64,000 nucleotides of DNA from Ignelater luminosus. Taxonomy: Eukaryota; Arthropoda; Insecta; Coleoptera; Elateridae. Each line of letters starts with the position of its first letter. Within the stretch, counting starts at the first letter, position 1. Position numbers and translations under genes: made by a program. Location: contig VTPC01000413.1 in NCBI GenBank assembly GCA_011009095.1, positions 87,479 through 151,478 on the forward strand, in the 5' to 3' direction. Of the stretch, positions 37,890 through 50,300 are shown one piece after another. Below the pieces are notes generated by a model, which saw nothing but the letters and a program-made list of their open reading frames with translations, was not told the origin of the DNA and did no database searches.

Positions 37890-40800
37890 CCTACATCTGC
37901 ACTAGAACCAGAGATTCATGTTACACTTTCAATTAACGTTGATTTTTTGAGTTGAACGAGCCTTTAATAACCTTTCCGAATTAATTAGACGATAATAATA
38001 ATAGCTTTGGTAAGCATACAAAGTGTCTCATGAAAATCGGAACCGACACTTTTCTTTATATAAAGTTTTCCAACATATCCAAATGGTGTTAATCTATGAT
38101 ATTAACATCTACACTTTATTATAGGTATCTAAAGTATAAGTATGATAACTTTATTTTGGACATTTTATCTAGACCAAACTTAGGGGAAGCAATAAAGTTC
38201 AAGTCAGAGGAGTATGCTCCCTTACAAACAGCAATTTTTTACACGGGTTCGATTTACGGCCGAGGTTCTGAGATCTTTCACGCGGAAAAAATCTGAAAAA
38301 CGATGCCGTCCTCTGTGGATCCTGTGTGATTACGATGAATTGCACGTTAAAAATACCTATCGGGGTTGGAAAACCTCGGATTCGGCTAAATTCTAGTTAG
38401 CGGCGAATGACCATAGTAGTTGAAACCGCGAGGCCCAAAGGAACCGCGACCTGAAGCCTCAGCCACAAACCAACAACAAAAACAATGTTTTACATACATA
38501 CGATTCGATCACGATAAAACTGATTTTGATACTAAAGACTTTAGTCATACCACAATGACGGTACCTAATCTTTGGTATCATTTTAGGTAAAGAATCGGAA
38601 GTGTCCACAATACTGCCAATCTAGATATTCATGTTTCCCCTCCTAGGTTCCATCTAGTCATGGGCGTCTACAAGAGGAAGACAAGAGGGAGCATTTTTAT
38701 ATTCTTAAATTTTCTTTTGTAAATTGGCTGAGAAAGGCTTTTTTTGTATTTCGTGTCTTTGTTAATATCCAAAACTAAAACTTTGATTCAGTGCAATTGA
38801 TAAATTGTGTTATTTCTTGTTTTTTCAATACTTAATTTAAATTTTGTCTTCTATGCATCTAATGCCTCCAGCATTTGATGAGGACGTGCAATATTTCGTG
38901 CAGCAAATTCTACAATATTTCCAAGAATTGCTTGATAACATTGAATTTCTTCCAACGGTAGAAACTCAATTATTCGCTAATCCTACTGCTCACTGTTGTC
39001 GTGTCGGCATAAGGTTTCCATACCGATGGCCATCTTGCTTGCGGCTTGCGAAAGCTCTGACCCTACCCGTTATCGAGCTGAGTTATTTACTCTGGAGAAT
39101 GACCGTAACAACAACGAATTTTAACAATACTTCAATCGCAAGAAGTTTTGCGGCTAAGCTGCTATCATAGCCTTCTGATACAAATGGTTGTAGAACCTAT
39201 AACTTACACAATAAGGATCTTCTGCACTGACTGTGGTTATTAGAATGCGACCCTCAAAGTTTTTCCTTCGATAGTCTCAACATGTAATTCATATTCAGAG
39301 ATTATTAAGATGCCCCCCATAAATGTTGCAATGTTATTTTACTTTTAGATCCGGAGTTAGAAATCTCGATATTTCAGCCTTTCAACTGTTAACTAAAGTT
39401 CATTAGTTGATACCACGACTAAGTTCACCGCTTCCTGTGGAGCTAATATACACATACATTAAAATAATTCTCCGGTGTTGGTCTAATGCTTCTCTTAAGT
39501 TTATCGTTGGGGCCGAGTCTTTATAGTTCTCACCAATGGCGTGCCTGTATCTTTAGAAAAGGCAACTTAAGAGAACGTTAATAATCGGAAGTTTCATATA
39601 TTCTCTGCAGGACTTCATAAGGTACTAGAACGAAGGTTCTCCACTTTTTAGATCTTACGATCACAAGTGCCGAACAGCCGCACGTCACCTCTGATCCGAT
39701 TAATAGTTATACACAGAGTGACTGAACAGTAAGACCCATTTGAGTTTTGATGGACTTTCGGACTTCTTTGGTGATTTGGCGGCAACTTGAATTTTTTATA
39801 CCCCACGAATATGTAGCGTTTTTTAACAAACAAAGTAGTTGTAGGGTTTGACTTCCAAATTTGGAAAATAATAATCTGATAAATTAATAAACTTGATTAT
39901 TTCATAAACTGATTAATGTCATTAATGATGAAGTTTAAAAAAATAACTCAACCAATTAAATTGCATTTGTAATTTAAATTGAATAATTTGATATATTTGT
40001 GCCAATATTTTCCTACTCGGCGATGCCAGGATTCTTCTTTTAAATAGACCTGATTAGAACCCTAAATCCAAACACTCCAACGAACTCCCAAATGTTTCTA
40101 TACTAAGAATATGTTTGATTTAAAGACTAGATTAAAATGTTTTTTGTGTAGCTCATGACAAAATTCAGCAACTTGTTGGTGCATGAAGATAATCAGCAGA
40201 TTTTACCTTTTGCAGATGTATGGCTAAAACTTTCTAGATATACCAGTTTTTCGGTATAGATTCGTAGTATCAGGAACCATATACTATTGTTAGAGCACCA
40301 GATAATTTCCATAAATTGTTACGAAGCAGGTAGACCAAGCCGGGAGATCCCCTATAGTGACTCATTTGCACAAACGGGTCAAGATGTTTGCAAACAGCAA
40401 TTGAAACTGCAGAGAATCAGTTCTCAACTAAAATACAGTTTTTAGAGTATTTGACAATAAGATAACTAGAATAGACGAAATTCTTGATTCTAACTAACAA
40501 ACATACTGGCTGAATCGTTTGCAGAAGGTGAAACGGCATGTTCAGAGAAACTTAAGAAATGGGACGCTAGATGGAGTTATGGCAATCTTCGGAAAGAATA
40601 ACGAAAATCAATATAAATCAATATGTCAAGTTTAAAGGTTAAAGGTTTGTAAAATATTGAATAATCTTTAGAAACAATGGGGACTATTAATAGTCTAAAT
40701 CTCATATTTTCCAAATATAAGGAAGTAACTTTTGACTACTGGCCCATCAAATCATCGGGAAGATAGTTTTTTAATGATGTAAATACCAGAATTAATTGGT

Positions 40801-41520
40801 AAGAATTGTTACAAAGTAACATACTGATAAACGAAATTCTTCTTGGAAGTCTTTAAACCCGAGAAATATCAAAGAGGATGAATTGATTTAGAGTTAGATT
40901 GTAATTATAAGCGTGAATTTAAACTAATAAATTAAAATGAACACTACACGCACCTATCGGAAATTTCTTCTAGTTAATGGAGGTATATAATTTGCAATCT
41001 TTTGACTTTTCCCTTAATATTCTGATGGTGGACTACATCATAAATCTAATTTATTTGCCATTTTATTATTAAGGCTTAGATGCAGCAGCACTTAAGAGAA
41101 AAATCTATCATTTGCGGCATACTTCTAGAATTGGACTTTGAAGATTTGCTATGGACATATCAAACGTTGATGGAATACTAATTGTTTGAAAACAGTCGCG
41201 TCTTTAGATCATAAGCGATTTAGTTACGAAGGAAACATATGGAATGTGAAATCTTTACAGTTTGCAGTACGTAAGTGTGCTAAACATATTTTAAACTAAA
41301 TAAAACTAGTCAGGATCTTTTATTTCTTGTTTACTTCATGTACTGGTAGTTCTCAATTTACGATAATGTGTTTTATGTAATCAACTCTTATTAAGCGTAA
41401 CACTTTTAATGTGTCGAATTTGTTCTTTTTTATTTACATAGTTGGATGCAACTTTTTCTCGAGGAAATCAGTTTTTGCTAATTCAAATCTGATTAATCAT
41501 AGTTGGTAAAGTGCATTTAC
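37890..41520. other. Non-coding DNA with mixed-complexity repeat-like blocks
   Basis: No gene is supported. The intervals 38,200-38,480, 38,980-39,160 and 39,480-39,800 are less A+T-rich and contain CpG, suggesting decayed transposon sequence. I tested the frames at 38,096-38,396, 38,844-39,170 and 39,648-39,833 by eye and recognised no family. The remainder is ordinary A+T-rich DNA. Confidence 0.45.
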
Positions 41521-41527
41521 TTGATTT

Positions 41528-41836
41528 ATGTTGCTCTTATTAGGGGAAAGCCATAACCGTAGTGTTATAACACTAGCAAAAAGAAGAGAGATAAATATGG
41601 GGTTGTTTGTTTACAAATTATTAAATAACCAGATTGATGTTCCCCAATTACTGGAGATTATTAGAATCAAGGTACCGAATATGCGACTAAGACACACTCA
41701 CAGGAATCTTTTGTCCTCAGTACCAACTTGTACTACGCCTTTTAATGTGGCTCTAATTACAGCAAATAAATTATTTGTGAATTATGCTATTTATTCTGAT
41801 ACATGTAAAACAATTGTAAAAAAATTATATCTGTGA
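41528..41836 (+). mobile_element. 3' end of a Jockey-like LINE (reverse transcriptase C-terminus)
   Basis: The translated stretch carries the characteristic C-terminal tail of Jockey/I-type LINE ORF2 proteins: a LAKRREINMGLFVYKLLNNQ-type block, then ID.PQLLEIIRIKVPNMRLRHT, then a hydrophobic N..FVNYAIYSD ending. The pattern RR...LF.YKLLN..ID.P.LL...I.VP...LR is well known in insect LINEs. About 100 codons remain open to a TGA, and nothing of the upstream catalytic domains is present, so this is a heavily 5'-truncated copy as produced by incomplete reverse transcription. An AT-dinucleotide tract follows at about 41,866-41,880, near where a tail would be expected. Target-site duplications were not identified. 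Confidence 0.75.
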
Positions 41837-41839
41837 TAG

Positions 41840-44260
41840 TACACTCTAGAGCATGAATATTAAGTATAGTATATATATATAAGTTTAGCAATGAATTAAA
41901 AGATAAACTAATGCCAACAAACAAGCTAAAACCATAATTAAAAATTAGACGAACATTTTTGAAGAGTTAACTTTTGCAGACCGTGAACAAGAGCTTTTAT
42001 AAAATATTTATTACTTTTATCAGCTGCTCTTTCATCTCCGGTTATCCATATCCAAAAGTATATCCTCCTTTGAAGTGGTAAAAATTAAGCTTCTCGTTTT
42101 GTAATTATCTACGGAAAAAGGATTGCAATGTTTAAGTATGAGATAATTTAAAATTGAGCTTGCTCTTAGGTTTTTTGACCACCAGGAAATTGTTTATTGA
42201 TTATGAAAAAAAATAAACCGTTATATTTTTTATCAGCAATTAGTTGACTAGATCTATTTACCAACGTAACGTACTTGCATTTTATACTAAATATAGCTGA
42301 CATTTAAGTGGGAAAAAAAATTAGGAGACATTCGATAACACGACCATTTTCATATAGTATAAGTTGAAAGTATATTTCATGTTTACCAATATTCAATTCT
42401 GCTGACCGAATTTTGATATCATTTAAAAAAACCTCATGCTTCAGCTATTGTATTATATAAAGGTTTTTTCTTAAAACTGCTAGCAATATTTTAAAACAAC
42501 TCGATAACGACAAGTAATAAGAATAAATTAATTTCATGTTTATATAACTAAATAACAAAAGTTAACAAAAATGTATTTTCCCCAAATCGCATAACATCCA
42601 CCTTTGATATTTTGTGATCCAATTTTATTTCTCAATTATTCTACAAAATCTCTTTCAACATCACATTCTTATAGGCAATAAAAAAAAAGCGGTGGAAAAC
42701 CAGTCTATTATATTATAACATGTTGGAAAAAACAACAAGACAAAACAAACGTTCAATATCCTATGAAAAATGATTATTTTATTTAGATTAATGGAGTAAA
42801 ACCAGAAGACGTCTGGAGAAATGTTAAGGAAGAAATAAAAAGTAAAAGCCGCGTAAACGCCCTAAAGCCGACTTTCATTATGGTGAATTTATACCATGTT
42901 TTACTAATTTTTTAATACCGGAGGAGACAGACGTGATAAATCGTTTTTTTTTGTATTTATTTCTAGATGGTTACATTTAAAAGAATCTTAATGTTCTCCA
43001 AATTATTGCGTAAATGTAACTGAACTACATTGAACACTTCCGGTTTTTTATACGTATATTTAAGCACACGCACGCATATGAATAAAACCGTCAATTAAAA
43101 TTGAAAGCAATTATATTATATACAAACAGTCTGATCTTCAAGAATGACTTTGATCTTGGGAAAAGTGAGAGTTGTTCCCGGTATATTAACTTTCCTTTTG
43201 TGCGAAATGAATATAGACAAATACTATTAAAAGTGACATATTAGAACATACAAGGTATCATATAAGATGTGAGAGTAATGTAATTATTATTGCGCTCCGA
43301 TTTAAACATTGAGTAATCTCGAATGATGTAAGATAAGCGTAAAAACATAAAATTTTATGTAGAAAAATAACAAAAAGATATTACCCACTCTATAAATGGT
43401 GTTATACGTAAGTGTATTAGCTTGATTGATCATCTTGTTTAAAAAATCCCACCCATTAATCTCGTCAAGTGGTGGTAGCAGATGTACCAGTTTGATAGAA
43501 GCTAGAATTTGGCCTCATAAAAACTGGATCCACACAAATTTTATCATAGAATGTGATTGGGAGATTCCAATGCTTATTAATCGTCAACTATGCATTTTAA
43601 TATTATTACCTCTGCATTTATTTGCAATATTTTATAGATTTTTGCATAGTATGTCATATTGCAGTATCCGTTTGATGCAACTTGCTGTACAAACATCGTT
43701 TACTTATGCTGATTAATGTTTTAGAAATGGAAATGAATTAGTTTGATAATATTCATGGCAAAAGCTAAGGACTTTTCCCTAATTGTTATTATAATTTATT
43801 GTTTCTAGAAATAAGTATAAATCTACACAGTGAAATCGAAAAAGTGTCAGCTTAAATTATTTGTATTAAGCAAAAAATCAATTTCAATAAACCTTCTGGG
43901 GCTCAAAACTATAATACTTATCTAGAATTCCTCCTCAATATGGTAAAACACTTTTTAAAATTTATCACAATGTGAACTGTCTAAAGCAAGACAAAAAGTG
44001 AAAAAAGAAAACAAATACTTTATTACTGTTTATAGAAATGTAACATAAGGTATTTGAGTTTTCCAGCATATTTGAATCAAAAGGCTTGAGTTGATCCAAT
44101 AACGATACTCACTACCTGATATCTACTAATTCTTGAAAATCTCAAATACTCATTGATACCTGCAGAAGTTGGATTGGGTTTTTGAGGATCTTTCTTACAT
44201 AAAGAAGTAGTTTTTTAGAAGTTAAGAAACCACAGAAGCCGCTAAGGTACTATTACACAC
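41840..44260. other. A+T-rich non-coding DNA
   Basis: No supported gene. The open frame at 43,426-43,716 (about 96 codons, non-ATG start) has no recognised motif. No inverted repeats or tandem arrays were seen until the ~160-bp array begins on the right. Confidence 0.5.
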
Positions 44261-45590
44261 TATACATCTGGCCACTGCATTGCGATGTAATTATGCAGCA
44301 GTCTTTTTACGAAAATAGTATGTTGGATTCTGTAGAAGCGTTTGCCTAGAAGTTTCGTCTCGTAATATGATATGGGATTTAACCTTGGATAAGAATTCAG
44401 AGAAAAACCAAGAAGACTAAAGAAGAGCATACAAGGATTTACACTTTAATTGCTTGACAGTCTTCTTACAAAAGATAATCTTGTGATATTGTTGAAGTTT
44501 TTGCGAAAAGGTTTCTTCTTATAATATAATATGGAATTTAATGTCCGGCAAGAATTTAAAGAAAAACCAAGAAGACTAGTGGAAGTTATGCAAGGATTTA
44601 CACACCATAATTGAATAGCAGTTTTCTTAAGACAGATAATTTTGTGACATCTGGTGAAGTTAATGCCAAAGGGTTTCTTCTCTTAATATGATATGGGATT
44701 TAACTTCAGGCAAGAATTTAAAGACAAATCAAGAACAATAATGCAGGATATTCAAGAATTTACACTTTGATTCCGAAGCAAGTTCCTCACCAAAGATAAT
44801 CTTGTGACATTTCTCGAGATTTTTGCCAAAAAGTTTCTTTTTGTAATATGATATGGCATTTAATAGCCCAGAAGACTATTGAAAGATATGCAAGGACTTT
44901 GATGAAGTTCTTCCCGAAAGATTTCTTCTCTTAATATGATATAGGCTTCATCTTCAGGCAAGAAATTTAAAGACAAATAAAGAAAACTAGTACAGGATAT
45001 GCAAGGATTTACACTTTAATTACAAAGTAGTTTTTGCCAAGAAGCTTCATCCCGAAAATTTGATATGGAAAATAATTCAGGCAGTTATTTGAATGAAGAT
45101 TTAAGAAAAATTGAGAAGACTAGTGAGAGATCTGCAAAGATTTACTAATTGCGTAACAGTCTTTTTAGAAATCTTGTGACATCTATTGAAGCTTTTGCCA
45201 AGCTTCTCCGCATTGTGTGATATGATATTTGAATATAGAAACATTTACTAATTGCCTAGCAGTCTACTTACGAGATACAATCGTGTTGTCTCTATCGATA
45301 CTTTCTCCAAAAGGTTTTTTCTTGTAATACAGTTAATTACGTAGTTAGCCTTGTAGCATCTGTCGAGGTTTCCTACCAAAACGTTTCTTCTTGTATTCTA
45401 CTGTGGGATTTCAACTTGAGTAGTTCTTCTGATCGAAGTTTAAAAAATCAAGAGCACTAATAGAGACTGGGCAAAGATTCACTAGTTGCCTAGTAGTTTA
45501 CTCACGTGGCATTTGCGAAGTTTTTGCCAAGAAGTTTCTTCTTGTAATATGATGTACAAGTTTACCACAAGCAATTCTTGCAATATATAG

Positions 45591-46742
45591 TTACTTACTT
45601 ACTTATCTCGTCCCTCTTCTACCTTTCAGTTTAGATGGCTTGGAGTTGAGATTGTATGCTCCTTTACAAATTTCTCCCACTTTTTTTGTCTTTTGCTACA
45701 CTTGCCGCGCTTTTCCAGTCACTACCTGCATTTTTTAACACTTTTGCTATATTTTCATCCCACTCTTTTCTAGGCCTCCCTCTTCCCCTTTTTCTGACGC
45801 TGGTTTTCCATACTTCTTTCGCTAGTCTTTCTCCTAGCATTCTTGTCATGCGTCCCCACCAACCAAGCTGTTTCTTTTCTAGCGATTCGACCCCAAGTGA
45901 TTCTTTTACTTTTGTATTCCTCATTCAATCTCTTCTTGTCACTCCCAGAACTCTTCTTAGAAACCTCATTTCACATGCGCTTAATATTCCTCAATGTCTT
46001 ACCTGTCAAGCACCATATAGCAATACCGGAACATAAGCCTAGTTATAGATGGCACCTAAATATTTTACTTTTTCAACTTGTTGGATTCTATGATTCTCAA
46101 TCTTTATTTCGATCTCTTTATCTTCTACTCCGATGTTGTGTTTTACTAATCATTCCTAGTTGATGCACACAGAATCAAATCATCAGCATATATCAGCTCC
46201 TGTATTATTACAGGTTGCAATCTTCTGTACTCCACCACTATACCTTTAAGTTTGTCCTTTACTGCCTTTGAGATTTCATTCATTACTACAACAAATAGGA
46301 GAGGACTCAGTATACTGCCCTGTCTTATTCCCTTTTTCGTCTCAAATTCTTCGGTGACCCCATTCTTCGTTCTTATTACATTTCTCATTATACGATATAT
46401 ACTCCTTACTGCGTTTATCAATTCAGTTAATATTTTTCTCTTTTTTAGAATTTTCCATATTTTGTCCCTGTTCACTGAGTCGAAGGCTTTTTTCATATCT
46501 ATTGCGCACATCCAGCATCTCCCTCTTCTTCTTATCGTCTTCTCACTTATTTGTCTCATAGTAAATATCCATTCACTTGTACTTCTTTTTCTTCTAAATC
46601 CTGCTTGCAACACATAACAAAAAGATACCTCTTCTAATTTCCACATGTCATCTTGTCGCCCTTTCTTTGGGGTGGAATAATCGCCGCTGTTTCCCATTCC
46701 TTTGGTATTGTTTTGGTGTCCCAGATTTTATTTAATATTTTC
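45591..46742 (-). mobile_element. RTE-like LINE fragment inserted in the tandem array
   Basis: Read on the minus strand from about 46,742 down, the fragment shows the reverse transcriptase start (ILNKIWDTKTIPKEWETAA), then GFRRKRSTSEWIFTMRQ, the catalytic AIDMKKAFDSVNR block, KKGIRQGSILSPLLF and the LIYADDLIL active-site motif. These are followed by VEKVKYLGA, EMRFLRRVLGVTRRD and the C-terminal QLGWWGRMTRM...RGRGRPRKEWDE block. This order is diagnostic of RTE/BovB-type LINEs. The endonuclease domain is absent (5' truncation), a piece is missing near the start of the RT, and several stops and frame changes separate the blocks. The 3' end has a (TAAG)n tail (TTAC repeats at 45,591-45,605 on the plus strand), typical for the group. 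It is inactive. Confidence 0.85.
46146..46697 (-). pseudogene. LINE reverse transcriptase core fragment
   Basis: This is the longest open part of the RTE-like LINE, about 180 codons. It contains the palm motifs with the catalytic aspartates in AIDMKKAFDS and YADDLIL, and the RQGSILSPLLF motif. The frame ends shortly after the YADD block. Sequence between GDD-like residues near its start and the GFRRKRST block is shortened compared with related proteins. Its first codons are not a native start. It belongs to the LINE and has no host function. Confidence 0.85.
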
Positions 46743-47379
46743 TTTACGAAAGATAATTTTGTGACATCCGTTGATGTTTTTGCAAAAAAGTTCTTCTTGT
46801 AATATATGTATAATGGAATTTAATCTCAGGCAGCTATTCTGACATATATTTAGAAAAACCAAGGAAACTAGTAGGGGACAAATTTATTAATTGGATAGCA
46901 GTCTTCTTACGAGAATACTTTCATGGCATCTGTTGAGATTCTTATCAAAAGATTTATTTCTGCAATAAAATATGAATTTTAAACTTGAGCAACTAGAATT
47001 TAGAAAAACCAAACAGGTGCAATGCATTAAAGTCTAAATGTGTAACACCCATTTTACGAAAGACAATCTCATGGCTTCCAAAACATTTCCTTTTGTAATG
47101 CGATATCGGATTTTATCACCGACAATTATTTCAACAACAAATCTAAAGAAAGGCAAAAAGATTTTTGGGGAGTACATGCAAGGAATTGTGTTCTAATTCC
47201 TGGGCAGGTTTCTTACAGAAAATAATATCGCACTGTCTATCGAAATTTTTGTCAAGAAGTTTCCGCTTCTACAATATGATTTAGAACTTGCTTTGGGCAA
47301 TTCTAACAAAGAATAGAAAAAGCGGGAAGACTGGTGAAGAATAAGCAAGGCACTAATAGTTTCATCTCAAGAAGATTGC

Positions 47380-50300
47380 AACGAATTGTTTTGCATTTTT
47401 AAACTTAGGATCTAAAAGAAGTAATTCTTAAGAACAAAAGCATTTCTGGGAAGTTGAAAGGAAATAAGATTTAAGAGGATTTATGACTTGTTAACATTAT
47501 ATTGAGTGTCTGAAATCAGTATTGGATCGATTCTATTAAAAAGTACCCGTGTTCACAGCCAATAGGTTTTTGAACTAATTATCCCTTGTTTCTCTTGATT
47601 TTTGCCTTTTTGTGGTTGAGTTAAGTGAAAGTAGGATTTTGCTTGAAGAAGAGTTTTGACAAATCTAAAACCATAAAGATGTCCAGATTTAATAAGAACT
47701 TCGGTATACCATGCCTAAATAACATTTATGATATTAGGTTTGCTTTGTTTTCAATACAAATTCTTTTGACTAAACTTTTCACAATATCAATTTTTTATTA
47801 TCGGTTGTTATTGAACATTTAAGCATTTTTTAAAGAAAGATTTATAAGAAAATAGGTTTTTTGTAATTTTTAAAAGTCATAACTGTATTTATCTTCCTTT
47901 CGTACCAACGCACTGTGCTCAAAAAAATAATGAAAAACAGAGAGCAGAACATCCAAATGTAAAAATAAAAATTATTTTTAGTATGGTGTTATGCACCTAA
48001 CGGTGAGTTTTAATGATGACAGCATCTACCTCAATAGGGCTTTGTTTTACTCGAATCCCTTATTAGCAAACTGGTTTCAGAATTTTTGTTAACATGTTCA
48101 TTGAACATTGTTCAAAAGAAGTCTTTCTGTACCATTACAATCCTTTTTTAGGATTCTCAGTTAAATTTTTTTTTTTTCTAATGTGTAATTCATATTCTAA
48201 TATTATCGATGCTATTTATTTACATCTCTCTAACGTTCGGCGGTTTAGTAGAACATCCTAAAGTATTGAATGTGTTTACTACTGTTGCATTCTCTTCGTT
48301 TTTCCCTATTGGTGATTTTGTATGACTCGATTTTCTTTTCAATTGTGTTAATTGTTAAGTTGCCAAAATTGTTACTTACGTCTTTTATTAATTTTACTTT
48401 ACTGAAATCTTAAGTTCTACATTTCTATAACGCGCCTGAAAGTGAAAACAGTGAAAATTCATAATTATCAAAAGGTTACTTATGTATCTATGTTGTTTTG
48501 ATATCATTTTAATATGAAATTCTCGACCTACGCAGTATTAGGTGTTAGGAAACCTAATAACCAATAACCCAATAAGTTGCAATACGTATTTATAGTAGTA
48601 GAAATAGTACCTCTAACGTAATCTCTGAATTAACCTAGTTTCAACAAACATAATCTCGCTCCCTTTGTAACTTTACCCAACTTCCATTCTAGCCAATCTT
48701 TAGTACTTACTTAGTTACTATAATATTCTCACTTCAGTTATATGGAGTTAGTTTAACGCTGCGCATTTTCAAATCTTCCTGATCTAGAATTCCATTACAG
48801 CTCACTTCCATCTTTGAGAATCTTCAATTTTCCGTACCCAATAGAAAGAGGAAAATAAATCCAAGATATAAAAACAAAAATTAAGACAAAATAACAATCA
48901 AAGATCATTAAATACATAATTTATCACTAATAGAAAATATTTTAAAATTTAACATTTACGCGTTAAAAGTTATCTTAATATCCATAAGAAGTCAAGTTCA
49001 CAGATTTGCCATTCATTGCGTTGAAAAGTCTGGTTATGCAACAGCATTTCTTTTTGGCCGGAAGTTTACAATTGTATTATACATTCATACACCGTATATC
49101 TACTAATACTTTAACAATAAAAGATACTAATTTTAAAAATTATCTTCTTACCTAACCACTTTTGCTACAGAAAATTCCGGTTTCTGTATTTCTTAAACTT
49201 CACACGCCGTTATACAGATTTGTCCTTACTCATTCTATCAACCTAACAATCAGTGGTAAATTAAAACCATATGATACATTTTCATACGAGAGCTAAATGA
49301 ACTATTTGAGCTCCTGAAAATTAGATGATGGTTTTGAATTACAGATTACACAATATTGTTGAGCGCTAGGATATAATCTGCGTGAAGGGTGTTACCACCG
49401 AAATCACTAAATTGATTCGCTTATTGGATTTTAAATTAAGTCGTTCCAGAATAATATTAACAGATTGCTACAATTTGAGATAATTATAACAATTGACAGA
49501 TTGGGAAAGCTAGTAAAGAATGTATAATTAAGATTTAAATATTTACTGAATTGTTATTTTATTGTTTTCAAAGTTATAATTATCCAGTTATATTTTGTGT
49601 CTCGTTTATATTTCAATTACGAAATAAATTTTAACAAGATCTGTTTAGATTATTATGTAAAAGGAAAATATTATTATTAAGACTTTCAATTATAACAGAC
49701 TTTCTTGTACGTTATTAAGCAATATCTCTTATGGGCATGGTTTTCAGTTTTATTACTAAATTCACAACAAAAATGCAAAAGTGACAACATAATAATGAAG
49801 CAGGTAGTAATTGAGAAACACAAAACAGAACTTAGATTTTTTTGAGACATTTCCTTCTAAATAGAAATAATAGAAACTTTTTCTTGTAAATTAGGTATTG
49901 TTATTCTTCTTTTGCGAGCTAATTTAATAATAGTGAAAAACAAAAACTTAAATTCTTCATCCGTGAAGACTATAATCTGTTTTCTTTATTCGATAGTGAA
50001 TTCTAGTCAATTCAAAACCTATTTTAATGTATGCATACATTTGCATATGTTAAAATCTCTAAGGCTCAAACAAACTGTAATTACTCACTTTACTTTAATT
50101 AAACATGTCACTTATCTTTTGGGAAAATCATAATTGTGCAAATGCACTGTAAACATTAACATTAAATATAACAATTTGAAAATAAAAGTACCCACATAAA
50201 TTGTGAAAATTTAACATACATAATTTCCTTTCCTTTCATTGTGACTGCTTCCGCGAAGTCACTTTTAATGCGAATAGAAATAGTATTTGCAACAATAACT

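Larger units (their letters stand above)
44265..47370 (+). repeat. Degenerate ~160-bp tandem repeat array, split by a LINE
   Basis: A repeating unit of about 160 bp recurs here in direct orientation. Its best-kept core reads GTTTCTTCTTGTAATATGAT followed by ATGGGATTTAA, and is preceded by a GTGACATCTGTTGAAGTTTTT-type block and by a CAGTCTTCTTACGAAAGATAA-type block. Copies of the core occur near 44,350, 44,510, 44,670, 44,835, 44,920, 45,045, 45,205, 45,320, 45,385, 45,530, 46,790, 46,955, 47,085 and 47,262. Spacing varies from about 65 to 170 bp, so some units are shortened. Divergence is high and no unit is coding. The array is interrupted between about 45,591 and 46,742 by an RTE-like LINE, after which it resumes in the same orientation. 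Confidence 0.88.

Noticed and set aside
38844-39833. Possible retroelement polyprotein remnant
   Set aside because: The frames are short and no reverse transcriptase, integrase, protease or terminal repeat motif could be recognised. No LTR element or endogenous virus is supported anywhere in the window.
47911-48055. Left end of a Tc1-like transposon
   Set aside because: Only a short terminal-like string and a vague internal resemblance are present; there is no matching right end or transposase. Kept as a remark, not a feature.
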